A stretch of 64,000 bases of DNA from Neckera pumila (GCA_963969595.1 OZ018412.1:15688501-15752500); one strand, 5' to 3'. Shown: positions 1-14,039, counted from the first letter of the stretch. Translations and numbers: made by a program. The notes: a model not told the origin generated them from the letters alone.

Positions 1-1189
1 TTGACTTCTAATAAGTGCTTTTGGAGTTTTCTAAGTAAATGATTCACACAATACCAAAAAGGATTATTTTTATGGTGACTAGCTTGGTGTTCCAAGGTCA
101 ATGTTCCTTTTCATAGATTTCTAGTTTTGCTTTGGTTCTTTGCGGTACATTTGAAAACTCTCATGGTCATACATCCAGTTAGGTGGTTACGTTGGTAGAT
201 CTCATTAAAATGACAGTTGGTAATTAAAAGTTTATAACAAATTGGTCCCTCTAGAGTTGGTCACTATTCATTTTATCACTAATAAAAGTGACTACATATT
301 GAAAACTAAAAATGTAATCTTCAAAGCCTAAGACTCCAAAACAAACATCAAAAGCTTCACTAATATATCTAATAGAATGGAGAGCATATTCTTAGTTTAC
401 AATCTTCAATCTTCAATAAAAAATTATTATTATTTCTAAAGAACAAATGATTCACTTGTATGATGAATTCCATGTTTGTATTATATGAGCTTTTTAGGTT
501 GATTCTTATATTAGATTGGCTTTCTCTTAATATTGGGCTCAAATTTAAGATCATTTGTTCAGCAAAATTCATTTGTATGTCTAAAGTTTAGATCCAAAGC
601 TACAAATTGTTAGTATGAACTATGTGTGTATCTTTTGAGATCTTGTTTTAAAGTGTTCTCTTTTGTATATAAAAAAAAAACTCCTTATAAAAAGTAATTC
701 CATCACCACCTAGTACAATATATTGAAGTACTTTTAAAAAAGAAAATTGGATAAAAATTCTTCATCCTCTATTTGCATCTAAAATAATTCATAAGCTACT
801 TTTTGACTTTATTGTCTTCTAAAGGTCAATACATCCATTTCCTAGAATATCATACAATCAGAAAAGGTGTGATCTTAGAACTTGAGACTGCAAGAAATTA
901 AAGTTGCAAAGAACAACAAGAAAAGCTCAATAGCTCAAATATTAATATTGAAAGAACCCCATCAACACAATTCATTCCAATGATTACCTCTAGGTAGGAA
1001 ATTCCTTATGTTTGGCTTTATGCCTTGATGTATTTAACACTTAAAGGTTTTTAGATAACCATATATATGGTACTATTTGACTTCTCCAATACATACAAAA
1101 ATATGGCAAGACATATACCATTAGATTGATAATTCAACAATTAACATCTTTCATTTGGATGTCATTTGAACATCACAATTTTATCATGC
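1..1189. other. AT-rich intergenic sequence
   Basis: Nothing recognisable: short stop-rich frames, no repeat shared with the rest of the window that I could see. Confidence 0.5.
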
Positions 1190-1886
1190 TTAACCCCTAA
1201 ATGACGGATCCGTTACCATTGATTTGAAGCCTCAATACCCATCACTCAATTTGCTGCCATTTTACAATTAGATATGTATGAAAAATTTTATATTTATTTT
1301 TCCTAGATGAATTTACATGTCTTCTTTATATCACAAATATCTTAGATTCTTGTGGAAAATTGATTTTTTTGAGAGTTTTTGAAAAAAAAGTGAAGAAAAA
1401 TCACATTAAACAGATAATTATTTCAAAAAATCTGAAAATTTTACCATGTGGATATTTTACAATGACAAATTTAATGATGTAAACTCAATTTCCGTATCAT
1501 TCTATAATTAGACAATAATAGACATTGAAAATACACCCAAAGTTCAAATTGCAATGAAATATTCATTATTAGGAATTTTTTCAAAATTCAAATTGGAGTA
1601 GAAACTAGAGTAGATGACCTTTATTTTGTTAGTTGGACTCAAATTCAAAAAACATCATTTTTGTGGAGAAATTTCAGATTTCAAATTTTAGAGCACGGAG
1701 CAACAACTTCTTAAAATACACTAAAATGGCAAATTTTGGGATCCAATTTTTTTTAAACTTCTCATTTATGTCAAGGCAAACACTAGCAAGACCACAAACT
1801 CAATTAGATACTCTTCATAACTCAACATGAAAAGTCAACAATGCAAAAGGGAGACAAAAATGGCATTCCTGGCGTTCCAGGGTTAA
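1190..1886. mobile_element. Probable degenerate T-family (TTAA) element
   Basis: The left end TTAACCCCTAAATGACGG matches the T-family terminus; the right end CCAGGGTTAA is a weaker match. 697 bp lie between, AT-rich, with a short stretch (ATTTTACCATGTGGAT) like the interior of other T copies. The right boundary is uncertain. Confidence 0.4.
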
Positions 1887-2980
1887 AAGCAATACTATAC
1901 TTATTGAATATGTGACCATTTTGAGGCATGTGAAATATATTAGAGGTGAAATAAAGATCTAAATTAGGAGTGCCATGTATCATTAATATTATAAACTTTT
2001 GTCACTATCATATACTTCAATTCACATACCTTCTATGTCAAATACACAAATATACTTTGTATCATTTTGTTAATAGTCATATTTGTACAATAGGACCTTT
2101 AGGGCATGCAACAAACTTAATGTCAAAAAGCAATCCATTTGTGAGTAACATCAATTTAACAATCTCACATGAGGTGTTAGAAAGGGTCAATGCCTCAAAT
2201 AACTCTTCAAATAAGTCTTCAACTCTCAAGGGTCAAGGTACCTATTTGTCAAATATTACTTTAGTAATGTGCACATAATCATCATGTTACAAATCATTAT
2301 AAATTTATTAAAATGACGCATTGTGAATGAAACAATCCAATAGCAATCCATGGTGTATGCACCACATTGTATTAAAAAAAAAAAGATGTAGTATATGAAG
2401 GGACATACAAATTGTGGACCATTATTAAGTGAAGGCTATATTCATTAAATTGAGACAAAGTGTAGTCTCAATTTTATCTTCGACTCGAAGATAAATCCTT
2501 ATAACTATTTAATTTTGAGACTATTTGGTAATTTGAGATTTTCATATATTAATATATATATAAACTTTTGATTGCCCAAAGGTTGCTGTGAACCACTATA
2601 TTGGTTCACCCTTCAGATAATTGAAAATATAAAAACTATGAATGATTTTTTAAGTTCAAAAGTGTTAGTACATTAGATTAAACTATAACCATTAGTAAAA
2701 GGCTTTTAGTGCATAGGAAGAGAAACTAGATCAAAATTGCAACCCTAAAACATATAAAAGATAAAAGATACAAAAAGGAATCCAAAACAATGGTGAGAAG
2801 TTGAAAATGGATCTAAACATAAATAGAAAACCAATAAAAAAGAAGAAATATGGAAAAGCACAAAAGAAGTGATCAAACTTAAAATTACTAGGAGAACACT
2901 AACATAGTGGTAGAAACTCTAATTTAGGCAATAAGTAGTGATTTAATGGAATTTCAGTAAATTAGTGTAGATGAAAGTGA
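1887..2980. other. AT-rich intergenic sequence
   Basis: The longest frame (1970-2278, plus) has no recognisable domain and typical intergenic composition. Confidence 0.5.
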
Positions 2981-3780
2981 TTAGGAGTGTTAGTTAGTTA
3001 GTTGGGGTATTAGTCGAATTAGGGTTTGGTGCTCACTCTCTCTCTCTTGTTTTGTTTTGGGGGAGAATGTGTGAAGAGGTGAAAAGTGGACAATACATAG
3101 GAGAACAATGATTGCAAGGAGGTAGGTTAGGATGATAGTCAATTTGTCGAGTAGGTTTTCACCATGTGGGGTAGAAAGTGGGTGAAAAGTGAGGATTGTG
3201 GAGGTCAGATGCAAAAAGTGTTGGGAAAGAAAGTCCGTTGCCTTTGCAAGTGGAAGTAGCAACTTTGGCGAGCTATCACAAGAGCATGGAGTAGCGGATG
3301 GAGCTGAAAATTGGTGGAATGGTGCGTCTTTAAGCTAGCTTTCCAACAAGACTCAACTCGACCGATTTGGAGCACAGATGAGGCAATGGTGGTCGATTTT
3401 GTGGCGGAAGGCCTACTGCCGCAGGAATTTCGGAGCTGCAACTTGACGGACGATTGCAAAAGTGTGGCCAAGCGGAATGAGCTGAATTTTTGGCGCAAGG
3501 AAGATGGAGAAGTCAGCTTTCCAACTAGATAAGGCTCGCTCAATTTGGAGCCAGGATGAAGACAGGGCGGACAGATTAGTAGGAAGAGGTTGGCTGCCCT
3601 ATCGGCTGTGAGTTGTGTGTGTTTACTATGGTTCTTGTGGTCCCAAATGAATAAAAATGTAATGATAATTACAATTCAGATTGGGTCTTGCATGTTTGGA
3701 GTACATTTCTCATGGGCTTGTATGAGTTGGTTGTTTAAAAAGAATGCATCATTAGTGAATTCTACTTGTTAGGGTCTTTA
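2981..3780. other. Moderate-GC segment, no recognised gene
   Basis: It holds short overlapping frames and a weak direct repeat of about 172 bp (AGCTTTCCAACAAGACTC near 3337, AGCTTTCCAACTAGATAAGG near 3513, each followed by an ATTTGGAGC block). It could be a decayed exon or unknown repeat. Confidence 0.35.
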
Positions 3781-5171
3781 GGGCACATGTGGAAGCATTG
3801 CCCAAAGGGAGTCTAGATTAGGCACTTGGTGTGAGTGAATTGTGCTGTGATTAGTTTTTAGGGTGCAATTTAGTTCACTTAAGGCCTAAATTAGGAAATT
3901 TTAAGGTGATTTTGATCGAGGAAGTTTACTTGTCCTTTCAAAACATGTATGAAGATGAATTGGGAGTGTTAAGGCACATAATGGAATGATTTTGAGGTGC
4001 TGCCCTTTTTTCACTTAGGCTTGATTTATCAAAAATTCACTAAAGAAAAAATTTGGGAAATCCATTGCTTGGAGGCATTTAGATTAGAGTCCATACACTC
4101 CTTTTCGGCCAAGTTTGTGGATGGGTTTTACCTCATGGTGAAATTCACTCACAGTTGCACTTGCATTTTATCTTTGACTCAAGGATAAAATCACTAAAAC
4201 GGTTTTAGGGTTGAACTCTCAAAATGACCATTTTGTCTCATTTTAACAAATATGACCATAGTGGCCTCAAATTCATGGTTTGAACAATTGTGCCTTGAAT
4301 TGTGTATCCTCAAATTGTCATGGCTTGAATAATATGGCTTCTTTCAAGGCTTCAATTGTTTACGACAATTTCAAGACTTAATCATGTGGCTTCAAAATTT
4401 CATAATTCCATACCTTCAATTCAATCTCTTCACTTGTGATACACACAATGCACCCTATATTTGTAAATTTAAGCTAAAAATTTAAAAATGTCACACAAGC
4501 CAATTTTGACCTAAATTATATAAATAGATCTTTTTCTAATTTTATATTTTGTGGTTGTAAAATTTGGGACAACCTATTAGCAAAAATTTGAAGGTAAAAT
4601 CTAGAAAGTGTTCTTATTAAAAGCACTAGTACTAATTTTCATTACTTTTGAAAACATTGGTTGTCATTTGGAGATTAAAAAATAACAATAATGTTTTTTA
4701 AATGAAATTCTTTCAAAAACAAGAACATCTCAAATTCTTCGTTTTATAGAATATATGGCATACACTAAGTGTAGGGCAAGGTCAACACCTTCTTGTTGAA
4801 TAATCAGTAATAACTTTTCATTAAAATAAGGTCAGAAAAATAGGATTTTTTTTTCCAATATTATTTTTTCACAAAATAAAAAACATTACTTTTTGAAATT
4901 TTTTTTTGTGAAATTTTAGCATCTATAGTTTAAATATTTTGGGTGCCCTATCCTACAACTACTATATGCAAAGTTGGATTTCATTTCCATCCAATTCCAC
5001 ACATCAATTCACCATTATTCTTGAGAATTATATATCAGTTCTTTTTGTTAGTGTACCTCACAAATTTGCATAATTTTAGAAATGAAGTGAGTTACTTTTT
5101 TAGTTAGAAGTAGTAATTGAATTAACTAATGCAATAGTAATATATGTAAGTGTGGTAACAATTATGACATT
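3781..5171. other. AT-rich intergenic sequence
   Basis: No feature seen. Confidence 0.5.
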
Positions 5172-5482
5172 CATTAGATGAGATTCGGGGGTCTTGGAGG
5201 GGTAGGAGGGCCTCGAGTTCCCTTGTGTTCAGCTACATTCCTAGACTGCAGAAACGCAGCAACAGCTACTAACTGACATGGCACAACGACTGCCACATCA
5301 TTTTTTGAAAAAATAAATAAATAAAGTTTTGCTTAAAATGATATTTAGGTAAATTTTCTTTTTTTTCTTTTTTTTTTTGAAAAAAAAAATTCTGATACCT
5401 CCGTACCGGCGTTCCCTGAATCTGGCCAGATCGAGGAATGGGCCTGAAACAGCCCTCCAAGACCCCCAAATCTCATCTAATG
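5172..5482. mobile_element. Family B element (CATTA...TAATG)
   Basis: 311 bp with inverted ends CATTAGATGAGATTCGGGGG and the reverse complement of CATTAGATGAGATTTGGGGG. A poly(T)/poly(A) middle is flanked by conserved blocks (TGGCACAACGACTGCCAC, CCGTACCGGCGTTCC). No ORF, superfamily unknown. Confidence 0.85.
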
Positions 5483-7049
5483 TTAAAGGGACCATGGCAC
5501 ATTTTGGACAAGAATTGTAAAAAACTACCACTTTTTAGACTAATGAGAATTTTTTCCTTTCTAAATTCAATTGAACAAATTTGTACTAGAACACTATGGG
5601 AATGTGTGGAAAAAATTTCAAAAAGTTGATTGCATGGATTAAAAGATTCTTACATTGGAAATTAAAAGAATTTTTTTCAACTTATAGATTTACTATATTA
5701 AAGAAAATTTTAGGCCTTTATAGGGCCGCTTCATGAGAAGCTGAATTGATTTAATTTCTACTTTCAAGAAGAAATGAATTTTATTCCCCTATTTTTGCTC
5801 ACTTGGCATGCCAGAGTCCTGAGAGATGTGATTGGAGAATCATGATAGTATCTAGGCACTAGAGAATCAGGTGAACAATATGTGGTATGTGTGATATCAA
5901 TTTGTAAGCTACAATAAATCAATTTGACTACCTTAATAAGTTGAAATCTAGTGGTGCGTCAATTAGCTGCATTAAATTTCCTCTCTAACTCATTGATTTA
6001 ATATGTGAATTTAGCCCCATTTGAATTGTCAATTGATTGACGCACATTGGATCTCAGTGCAATAAGTCATATGGATTTATGTCAGAACTACATTGATTAT
6101 TTAGAACATAAGGGAATGAAATCTGGCTTCTTTTTGCAAAATTCACACAAGCTGACAATACAAATCTGACACATTCGTTAGGATACTTGCTCCACTAACA
6201 ATAACTTGGTTTGTCAATGTCTAACAACCCGCCCAAGGGCTCATTTTTCCTTTAATGATTAGGCTTTGAAATTTTGAACTTCAAATTTTGTTTCCATTTT
6301 TTCTATTTAGGCGGGTCAATTAGTCTAGTTGGTGCTAAGTAATATAAAAAGACATATTTAATTCGAATGGACAATGGAGAGTATAAATCCCAATTGTCCG
6401 CTTGACTAGTTACAAATTTGTGATGTAGAAGACCAAGTCGTGGGAGTTGGAAGGTCAATTCAGTATTTGGCAACTCTCACCTAGCCGCTATTAGGATGGA
6501 GGCGGTCTCATTTTATTTTTCACCCATGGTGAGGAGAGCATGGAATCTAACCAAAGCTAGCTATTGTTTTTGTTGTTCTGGATTAATGATCAATAGAATT
6601 TCATTGCCTATTTGGTGGATTTGTTTGTGTTTGTGATTGATGAATTTGTATTGGATCTATAGGTGTTGGTTGTTGATTGTGTGTATACCAAATGGGAATT
6701 GCAATTGTTAGAATAATTAAATTTGCTTAGAATTATGGAATTTGCAATTGTTGGGTTGATGTTGTTGAAGTTAAATTATGTCTATTTGGAGTGTGAAGCA
6801 ATTGAGTTGGAAATAGATCCTCAATTGGAATTAGAAGCCAAAGATTTTTTTTTCTATTGATATAGAATTTCCATTGGCAAGCCTTCCTTAGTTTGAAGTT
6901 ATTATTCTAAAAGATAATTTTCCAAATTGGTAATTATTTGCTTCAACACAACCTTCTATGACAAAGCCAACAACCTAAATTCATCTTGGAATGAGATTTT
7001 TACACTATGCATGGTTATTTTTTTGACATTTGCATCTTGAATCATGTAA
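5483..7049. other. AT-rich intergenic sequence
   Basis: No gene seen. CCCAAGGGCTCATTTTTCCTTTAATG near 6232 faintly resembles a B-like end but has no partner. Confidence 0.4.
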
Positions 7050-7312
7050 GTTATATGCGTGCCTAATTTCATAATTAGAGGAGAAATTTTGTGCATGTTA
7101 TCCAAAGCTACCCGGACTGCCCGAAAAGTTCAAAGCACCATAACTTTTGATTTGGGTACCCAATTAGAAAAAACAACTTATATTCCCACTAAGAGAAAAC
7201 ACGTTTATACCTTGTGTCAAAATTTCATTAACATCCAACCAAAATTGACTTTGTGCGTAAATACCTAAGATATATTATATGTTGAATGGCCACTTCATTC
7301 TTTAGGGGTTAA
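7050..7312 (+). mobile_element. Truncated T-family (TTAA) element, T2 type
   Basis: The right end CTTTAGGGGTTAA (to 7312) is preceded by the T2 interior (CTACCCGGACTGCCCG, then CATAACTTTTGA). The left end is missing. Confidence 0.6.
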
Positions 7313-7609
7313 GTCATTTGGAGATTTATGGATTTTTCATGGGGCTTTAGAAGTCAAGTGATTTTTGTCATGTAGTACATGAGTTGATTTAGAATTTTTA
7401 TTGTTTGAGTCATTAGAGAAAAAGACAACCTTTAGCTAGGCCACCAAAGAGTGACAATCTAGTCTATTTTTTGAGGTCTAGAAAGCTTATGAATTTTGTC
7501 AGATGTGTGTAGTCAGAATGTGTGATTTTTGCAAAGGCGTCAGGATTCCAATATTGAAGGTGTAATAGAAGTCTATTTAATAATCAGCCGCATGAGCATA
7601 TAGAGTGAT

Positions 7610-9070
7610 TAATTGGCAAATAATCAAATTTAGTGAAATTAAGCAAAACGAAGTGGATTTTCAAACTAGTTGCCAAATTAATTAGGAAACTCTTACATTT
7701 TCCAACTAGCTTCTAAAGCCACTTAGTTTAAGGTGCTCAAAAAGGAGAAAAGAAGCTGTTTATACAAGCGGGATAGTAGTAGGTTAAGCAATCCATATGG
7801 CATATGTGAACTAGGATTATAGGAACTCCTCCGCTTATAGTTAAGCCAAATGCAGGAATTGTATTAAAAAGCCGAGTTTCATACCTCATTTAGGCATAGT
7901 AGAATAACTATTTTGAAAAAAGTTTGAATTAAAAATAGTTGGGTAATTGAGTTAAATTTTATCTCCAAAAATTTGTTTGAGGTTTTGAGACTCCAACATA
8001 ATGTTATGGGGTCGTTGCAAGAATGACCTTCCATTTTTTTTCCACTTTGGCCATTTTTAGCCATTTTGGGGGGAGTACTATAAAAATAGAAAAACATTTT
8101 TAAGAAAATATGAAAAATATAAGAAATGTATACACCTATAAGAAGAAGGTCCCTTATGAAAGAAAAGCAAAAATAAATTCTCTAAGTAGGAGAACTAGAA
8201 AAGTGCATAATTGCAAGAAAATATATTTTGACATTTTAATTTGTAAAAAATAGGAAAGATAACTTTAAAAAAAATTGAAAAATGTCATTTGAGAAGAGTT
8301 CATGGTAAAGAGATTTTACCAAAAAAAAGTGATACTAAAACCATCTTCAATATTCAGAATTGCGTGCGCAAGGAAGCCCTCTTTGCATGGACGTAGAGGA
8401 TATAAAATAAAATATTTTTTAATGCCCCTTGGTAGAAACATGACTTCCTACTATGGAAATAGACCATAGAAATTTTAGCTCCAAGTCATTAAATTTGGGG
8501 ACTTCTTACGTAGTAAAACCCCTAAAACTCAAAACGTGACATATTAGTTTAAATGATTTCTAAATATAAAATGATTTTTGAAAATTTCTGAAAAATATGA
8601 GATATAATTAAACTCATAAGAAGAATCTCCAATAAAAACTTCAAGTTCATGCTTCAAAAGTTATTGCAAAAAGAAGCTTCAGCACTGCGTTTGTGACAAT
8701 GTTTCAGTATCGGTCTTTCTTGCAATCACCCTATAGGCAAAATTCTGAGAGGAGTTGGATGGGACAATTTTCTTGACATTTTCAAACACCTTCTCTAAAA
8801 TTTGTTTATAACTTTTAGGTGGAGGCTCTAAACTTCAAACCAATTTTTGGAGATAAAATTTGGCTTAATTCCTCAATTCTTTTTATTTCAAAGCTTTTTC
8901 AAAATAGTTATTCTACTAGGCCTAAATGAGGTCAGAAAATCAGCTTTTAATAGAATTCCTGCATTTGACTTGACTATGAATGGTTGAGCTCCTATTAAGC
9001 CCTATTTACATATTTCACATGGATTACGTTCACTACAAATACCCATCTTGTATAAAGTGCTTCTTTTCTC
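7610..9070. mobile_element. Family C foldback element
   Basis: Inverted arms at about 7745-8015 and 8800-9070 (landmarks CCTCATTTAGGCATAGTAGA and TCTACTAGGCCTAAATGAGG; TTTATCTCCAAAAAT and its inverse) around about 780 nt of AT-rich spacer. The left flank from 7610 also matches the copy at 39830. No ORF. Confidence 0.75.
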
Positions 9071-9260
9071 ATCTTTTGTCTTATTAATGTCCATGAGATA
9101 AGTTTTTCACATTGCCATTAAAAACAAAAATTGGAGTTAAATGGTCAATGGAATATTTTGGACATTTGCTTGTTTTTTCACAACTTATTTAGTGTGCAAG
9201 GTGCATTTGAGTTAAGTTATTTAAAAATTAGGGTCAAGGTGAACACCTTAACCCTAATTA

Positions 9261-10263
9261 TTAATCCCTACTGGCCCAACGCCTTTTTTCTGCCAAAAAA
9301 CACCCAAAATTGCCATTTTTATTGCAAAAAGTAAAAAAAGATGAAAAATGTTTTTCTTGCACATCTAACCATATGATCTTACACCTTACCAGTATGAGGA
9401 CGTGTGGAAAAAATTTCAAGTGAAAAAAAACAAGTTTTTCAATCCATTGCGAGACTAGTTTATATGACTTAGAAGATTTTTAAACTAAACTTTTTGCACT
9501 ACAAAGTTTTGAACTTTACATGTGTATAGTGGAGAATTGAGTTGAGAGTCTAGGGGAAAAAAAAATTCAAAAAATTTCAAAATTTTTACTCTTTGCAATA
9601 GAAATGGCAGTTTTGGGTGTTTTTTGGCAAAAAAACGGTCCAAAATTTAATTTCGTTATTAAAAAATTTATTAAATAGAAATAGGTATGAGATAGAGGAA
9701 AATCTAAAATATTAATATCTTTTTGATGGAAGTAAAATGCACTAAGCCCAATGGTGAGATTATTCTAGCAAGCAAACTGAACCATGTGAACCTTTTCTTT
9801 TCAAAAAACTGCAAAAATTGCATTCCAAAATGAATCCTACTAGTTATTTTTTCAAGAAGATGCTCTAATTGCCCAAAAACAAGATTTGTCCATAACCTTC
9901 TCATAAAAAACTCCAAATGAAATGAATGAAAGCACTCCAAATATACAAAAATATAATCTATAAGAAAAAGAAAATTTGTTTAAAAATTTTTTGCAAATTT
10001 TTTTTTGCTACCTCCAGCCCACCCCACCCCACCCCACCCACCACCCACCCACCACCACCACCACCTCCACCCCGGTTTTGAGCTTATTTGGGCATAACTT
10101 CTGTTCCCAGGCACCAATTGAAAAAAAAAATATTCCCACAAAGCATCACAGTTTTTCTATTTTCAAAAAAAATTTCAAAAAATCACGACAAAACTTCAGC
10201 CTATAGGTACCTGTCCAAAATCCCATTTGTCCCCTAAAGGGACAATGGGCTCTTAGGGGTTAA
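9261..10263 (+). mobile_element. T-family (TTAA) element, T1 type
   Basis: The left end TTAATCCCTACTGGCCC is a decayed form; the right end CTCTTAGGGGTTAA is good. The interior matches the T1 copies (TGCCAAAAAACACCCAAAA near the left end, GGGCATAACTTCTGTTCC near the right). It is 1003 bp, longer than the usual 930 bp. A run rich in CCCCA/CCACC (10014-10076) replaces the shorter GC block seen in 20881-21811. Confidence 0.8.
10014..10076. repeat. C-rich CCCCA/CCACC tract
   Basis: A 60-nt run of CCCCA then CCACC/CCA units, within a T1 element; an encoded frame here would be low-complexity Pro/His/Thr and is not a gene. Confidence 0.8.
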
Positions 10264-10692
10264 ACACTCTTGTACTTGGATTTCAAACCGGTGATAGTCA
10301 TTTGACAAACCGACAAAGCCAAGCGGGTATAGGGGAAAAAATTCCTTAGCCGAAAACTAACTAATTCTGGGACCTTTAGAGGATTGCGGAGCAGCCCTCA
10401 AGAGGCCTCAAATTTTTTGTAACAAAGCTTGGCTCATTAATAAGATCAAATTTATTAAGTCTGGTTTCTAATTCATTTTATTATTTAAAAATATATACAG
10501 TTTGAAGGATTTTATTTGAGTTTCTCAAAGAACTACCTCTGTGATTTTGCTTTTCTATTTTGAAAGGGTTTATTAGAAATTTTGAGAGAAAAGATTTCTT
10601 TGTTAACAAAGTATTTCTAGCCCCCATAGCTTTAATTTTTCAATCAAATCAATTACTGGAGTTGGAAATCAAGAAATATAGAGATTGTAGCT

Positions 10693-11582
10693 TTAACCCC
10701 CGGGTGTCAATGACCTTGAAAATTTTTGAATTTTTTTTTGACACATGTAACCGTAGGATCTTATAGTAAACTAGTTTTAGAAGATGTGGAAAAAAATTCA
10801 GAATTTTCCAGCATGCGGATTGGAAGATATTAGCATTTGAATTGGCAAAAATCCTTTTTTTGTTCCTGCGGAAAACAGGGCAACAACACTTCACAAGGTC
10901 ACATTTGTATGAAGAAATGTCCAAAATGGTGGTGCTTCTTTGAATTATTTTTCCTAAACAAGTTGGCTATATGCTTAAAAAATTTCAAGTCATTTGGAAT
11001 TGTACAATATATACAAAAAAAATACTAGTAGTAAGTAGAAAGAAGTAGAGAATGATCCAAAATACTAAATTGTTAAGAATTTAATTATGGGTTTGAAAAA
11101 TGTCAATCCCAACGGTTGTAACTGTTTTAATAAACAACCTAAATCCTATGATTTTTTTTTCTTCAAAAAATGTAAAGAGTTGAGTTAAATAAACAACTTC
11201 AAAGTTTATTTCAGAGTAAGAAATCCATAACTGCCCGCAAACTAAAAAACCTCATAACTTTTTACTCATTTGTTGAAATGGAATGATTTAAAGCTTCCCA
11301 TGTATATATCACTCTTGGAAACTAATTTCAAATTTTTATTTTTGAAAAAAATGATTTTTTCAGACCTACCCAGACTGCCCGCTCGGTGAAAAAAGTAACA
11401 TATTAGGCCATAACTTTTGACTCCTATTTTGGAGTGTCATGAAATTTAGTGCACATGAAAGATATTCCTTGTCCCCACCTTGCATTAAAATTTCAACTTA
11501 AAATATGAAAATCTCTAGTCCCAGGTACTTGCCCAAAATCGCTATGTTGCTAAAAATAGCAAGCTGGTCCTTTAGGGGTTAA
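10693..11582 (+). mobile_element. T-family (TTAA) element, T2 type
   Basis: Left end TTAACCCCCGGGTGTC, decayed; right end CCTTTAGGGGTTAA. The interior aligns throughout with 37077-38009 (GACACATGTAACCGTAGGAT, CAAGTTGGCTATATGCTT, CATAACTTTTGACTC). 890 bp. Confidence 0.8.
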
Positions 11583-11859
11583 AGAAATGAAACTTATCGA
11601 TTATCTTATAGTGCAAACCCTATTCTATTAGACCAAATGCACCTATAACCAAAATCTTTAATCAAATTAGGCATGGGAGTTATAGAAAACAAATTGTGAA
11701 GATGGAATAGTGAAAATGTATGCAAAACTTAAATTTGCATTGTTGAACTTAGCTAAACTTGAATCCAAAATAAAATTTGGACATAATTTACATGTTTAAA
11801 AGTTTTACTACAACAACCAATTACAATGGGCCACTAAGTGGCAACATTTTTGGGGTACA

Positions 11860-12199
11860 CATTAGAGCAAAATCAACCCTTCGGAGAGCCATTCTAAGTT
11901 GACACGCCAAGCTATTTCAAGCTTGGCCTGTCAACTTGGAAAAATACCCCCGATAAGTAGTCAGAGTGTATGACTGTTTGAAGGAGCAGTCAAATTTTGC
12001 AATTTTTTTTTTTTTTTTTTTAATATTTTTTTTATTCAAAAATTTGGGTTCTTGCGCCACTATCATTTCAATTTCAATTACTTTTCCCCCTATTTCCGCG
12101 CAATTGAAACTGAAATTTTTCAGCTTCAATAAACAAAATTTCAGGGTACTAAAGGGATCTATAGAGCAGCCCTCTAGAGGGCTGATTTTTTCTCTAATG
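11860..12199. mobile_element. Family B-like element
   Basis: 340 bp with ends CATTAGAGCAAAATCAACCC and, inverted, CATTAGAGAAAAAATCAGCC. It has a poly(T) middle and a small subterminal palindrome (GCCAAGC...GCTTGGC, about 11907-11928). Confidence 0.75.
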
Positions 12200-12824
12200 T
12201 TGGGAATCAAATTGCATTATGGGACCATTTATTGCACCATTTCAAAATAATTTATATATTTTTGGTGCTCAGAGAATAGTTTATATTGACAATTAGAAAT
12301 TGCCAATTTGGATGAAGAAGTGTTTAAAAGATGGATGAATTTTGGAATAAATTACTTCACCAAATTATTAATGATCGCCATCTTGGCACTTCTCAAATGA
12401 TTAAAAAAAGAGATGGTGAGTGGAATTTCACTAGAATTTGATGGAAGCATCCTCAATACAAACAGTAAGTGGTCATTGTAGTGTAATTTGATGGACAACA
12501 AAAAAGATGTTGATCCATTGCAGCCTACAAGAGGCTCAACATTGAAGGCCACACAACATTTTTTCTATTTATATTGTGTTCTCCAAGTGTGCTAGCAAAA
12601 CCTCTTAAAATGTAATCATGTCACCTAAAAATAATGACGGAGCAAAACGAGCATGTTAAGTTTAAGGTAAGCCAACCCATTTCCACTAGGTACCTAATTC
12701 CGTCATCCTACTTCAAGCCCCAATTTCCACCCAAAAAACTTATCCAAATCCATTCATTTTCTAACAAAATCATTTGCATTAATGCCAACAAGGAGCAAAG
12801 TGTCAATCTTTTAATAATGAGTAT
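12200..12824. other. Intergenic sequence
   Basis: A minus-strand frame at 12352-12552 looks mildly protein-like but matches nothing I know. Otherwise empty. Confidence 0.35.
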
Positions 12825-13752
12825 TTAACCCCTAAAAGCCATTGTCCCTTTGTGGAACAAATGGGATTTCGGGAAGGTACTTACGAGCTGAATTTTTATT
12901 GTGATTTTTCAAAAATTGGAAGATAGAAAAACTACAAAGCTTTATGGGAGTTATTTTTTTTCAATCGATGCCCAGGAAAAAAAGTTATGCCCAAATAAGC
13001 TCAAAATAGGGAACGAGGGGCAGCCAAAAAAAATTTGCAATTTTTTTTCTTAAATTTTTTTTCTTAAATTTTTTTTTCTTATAGATTATATTTTCGTCAA
13101 TCTGGAAAGCTTTTATTCATTTCATTTGGATTTTTTATGAGAAATTAATGGACAATCTTGTTTTTCGGGCACTTAGAGCATCTTCCTGAAAAAATGACTT
13201 GTAGGATTCATTTCTAAATGCAATTTTAGCAATTTTTCAGAAAATGAAGTTCTACAAGGTTTAGTTCTTTTGCTACAACAATCCCACCACTAGAATTAGT
13301 GCTTTTCAATTCCTTATAAAAGATATTGATATTTTAGACTTGCCTTTTATCTCTTACCTACTTCTATTTAACAATTTTTTTAATAATGGAAATTAAGTTT
13401 TTTTGAGTTGATATTTTTTTGCTAGACTCTCAACTCAATTCTCTACTATAAAGATTTAAAGGTCAAAACTTTTTAATGCAAAAAATTTAAGTTAAAAATG
13501 TTCAAGGTCGAAAAATCTAGTCCCGCAATGTGCTAAAAAACTTGTTTTTTTCACTTTAAACGCAAATTTCTTGCAATCTATGGGGTCAAAAATTCTGAAA
13601 TTTTTTCCACATATTTTCATACTAGTTAGATGTAAGATCCTATGGTTAGATGTGCAAAAGAACATTTTTCAGTTTTTTTTACTCTTTGCTATAAAAATGA
13701 CAGTTTTGGGTGTTTTTTGGTAGAAAAAAGGCCTTGGGCCTTTAGGAGTTAA
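12825..13752 (-). mobile_element. T-family (TTAA) element, T1 type, reversed
   Basis: Left end TTAACCCCTAAAAGCC, right end GGCCTTTAGGAGTTAA, 928 bp. It is the reverse complement of the arrangement in 20881-21811: the GGACAA...GGGATTTCGG end comes first and the TTTTGGGTGTTTTTTGG end last. Confidence 0.9.
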
Positions 13753-13765
13753 GTACCATTGGATA

Positions 13766-14013
13766 CATAGAATGGCTGTTAAAGTTTGTGTTTATGACAT
13801 TTATAAGTTGTCTATGAGTGGTTTTGTAATTTTAGAAAAAACTACTTCAAAAATTCACAAATTTTTCAATTTCAATAAAAAAAATTGTAGTTTCACTTGG
13901 ATTTCATTTGTAAAACAAGCGCACACCTCTAAAAAATATGTGTCCTTTTTGGAGTTGGCCCCAAGATATTTAGATTGCTAATTAGGATGGTAATCAACTT
14001 GTCTACCTTAGTA
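13766..14013 (+). repeat. Dispersed repeat R, copy 1
   Basis: It shares an ordered set of blocks with 21905-22115 (GGTTTTGTAATTT, CTTCAAAAATTCACA, AAAAATATGTG, GACTTGTCTACCTTA). Each copy lies just downstream of a T1 element. Confidence 0.6.
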
Positions 14014-14039
14014 GTGTCCAAAAACAAGTCTCTTGTAAT

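Noticed and set aside
9976..10206. 76-codon frame rich in Pro/Thr/His
   Set aside because: It is a translation of the CCCCA/CCACC tract inside a T1 element.
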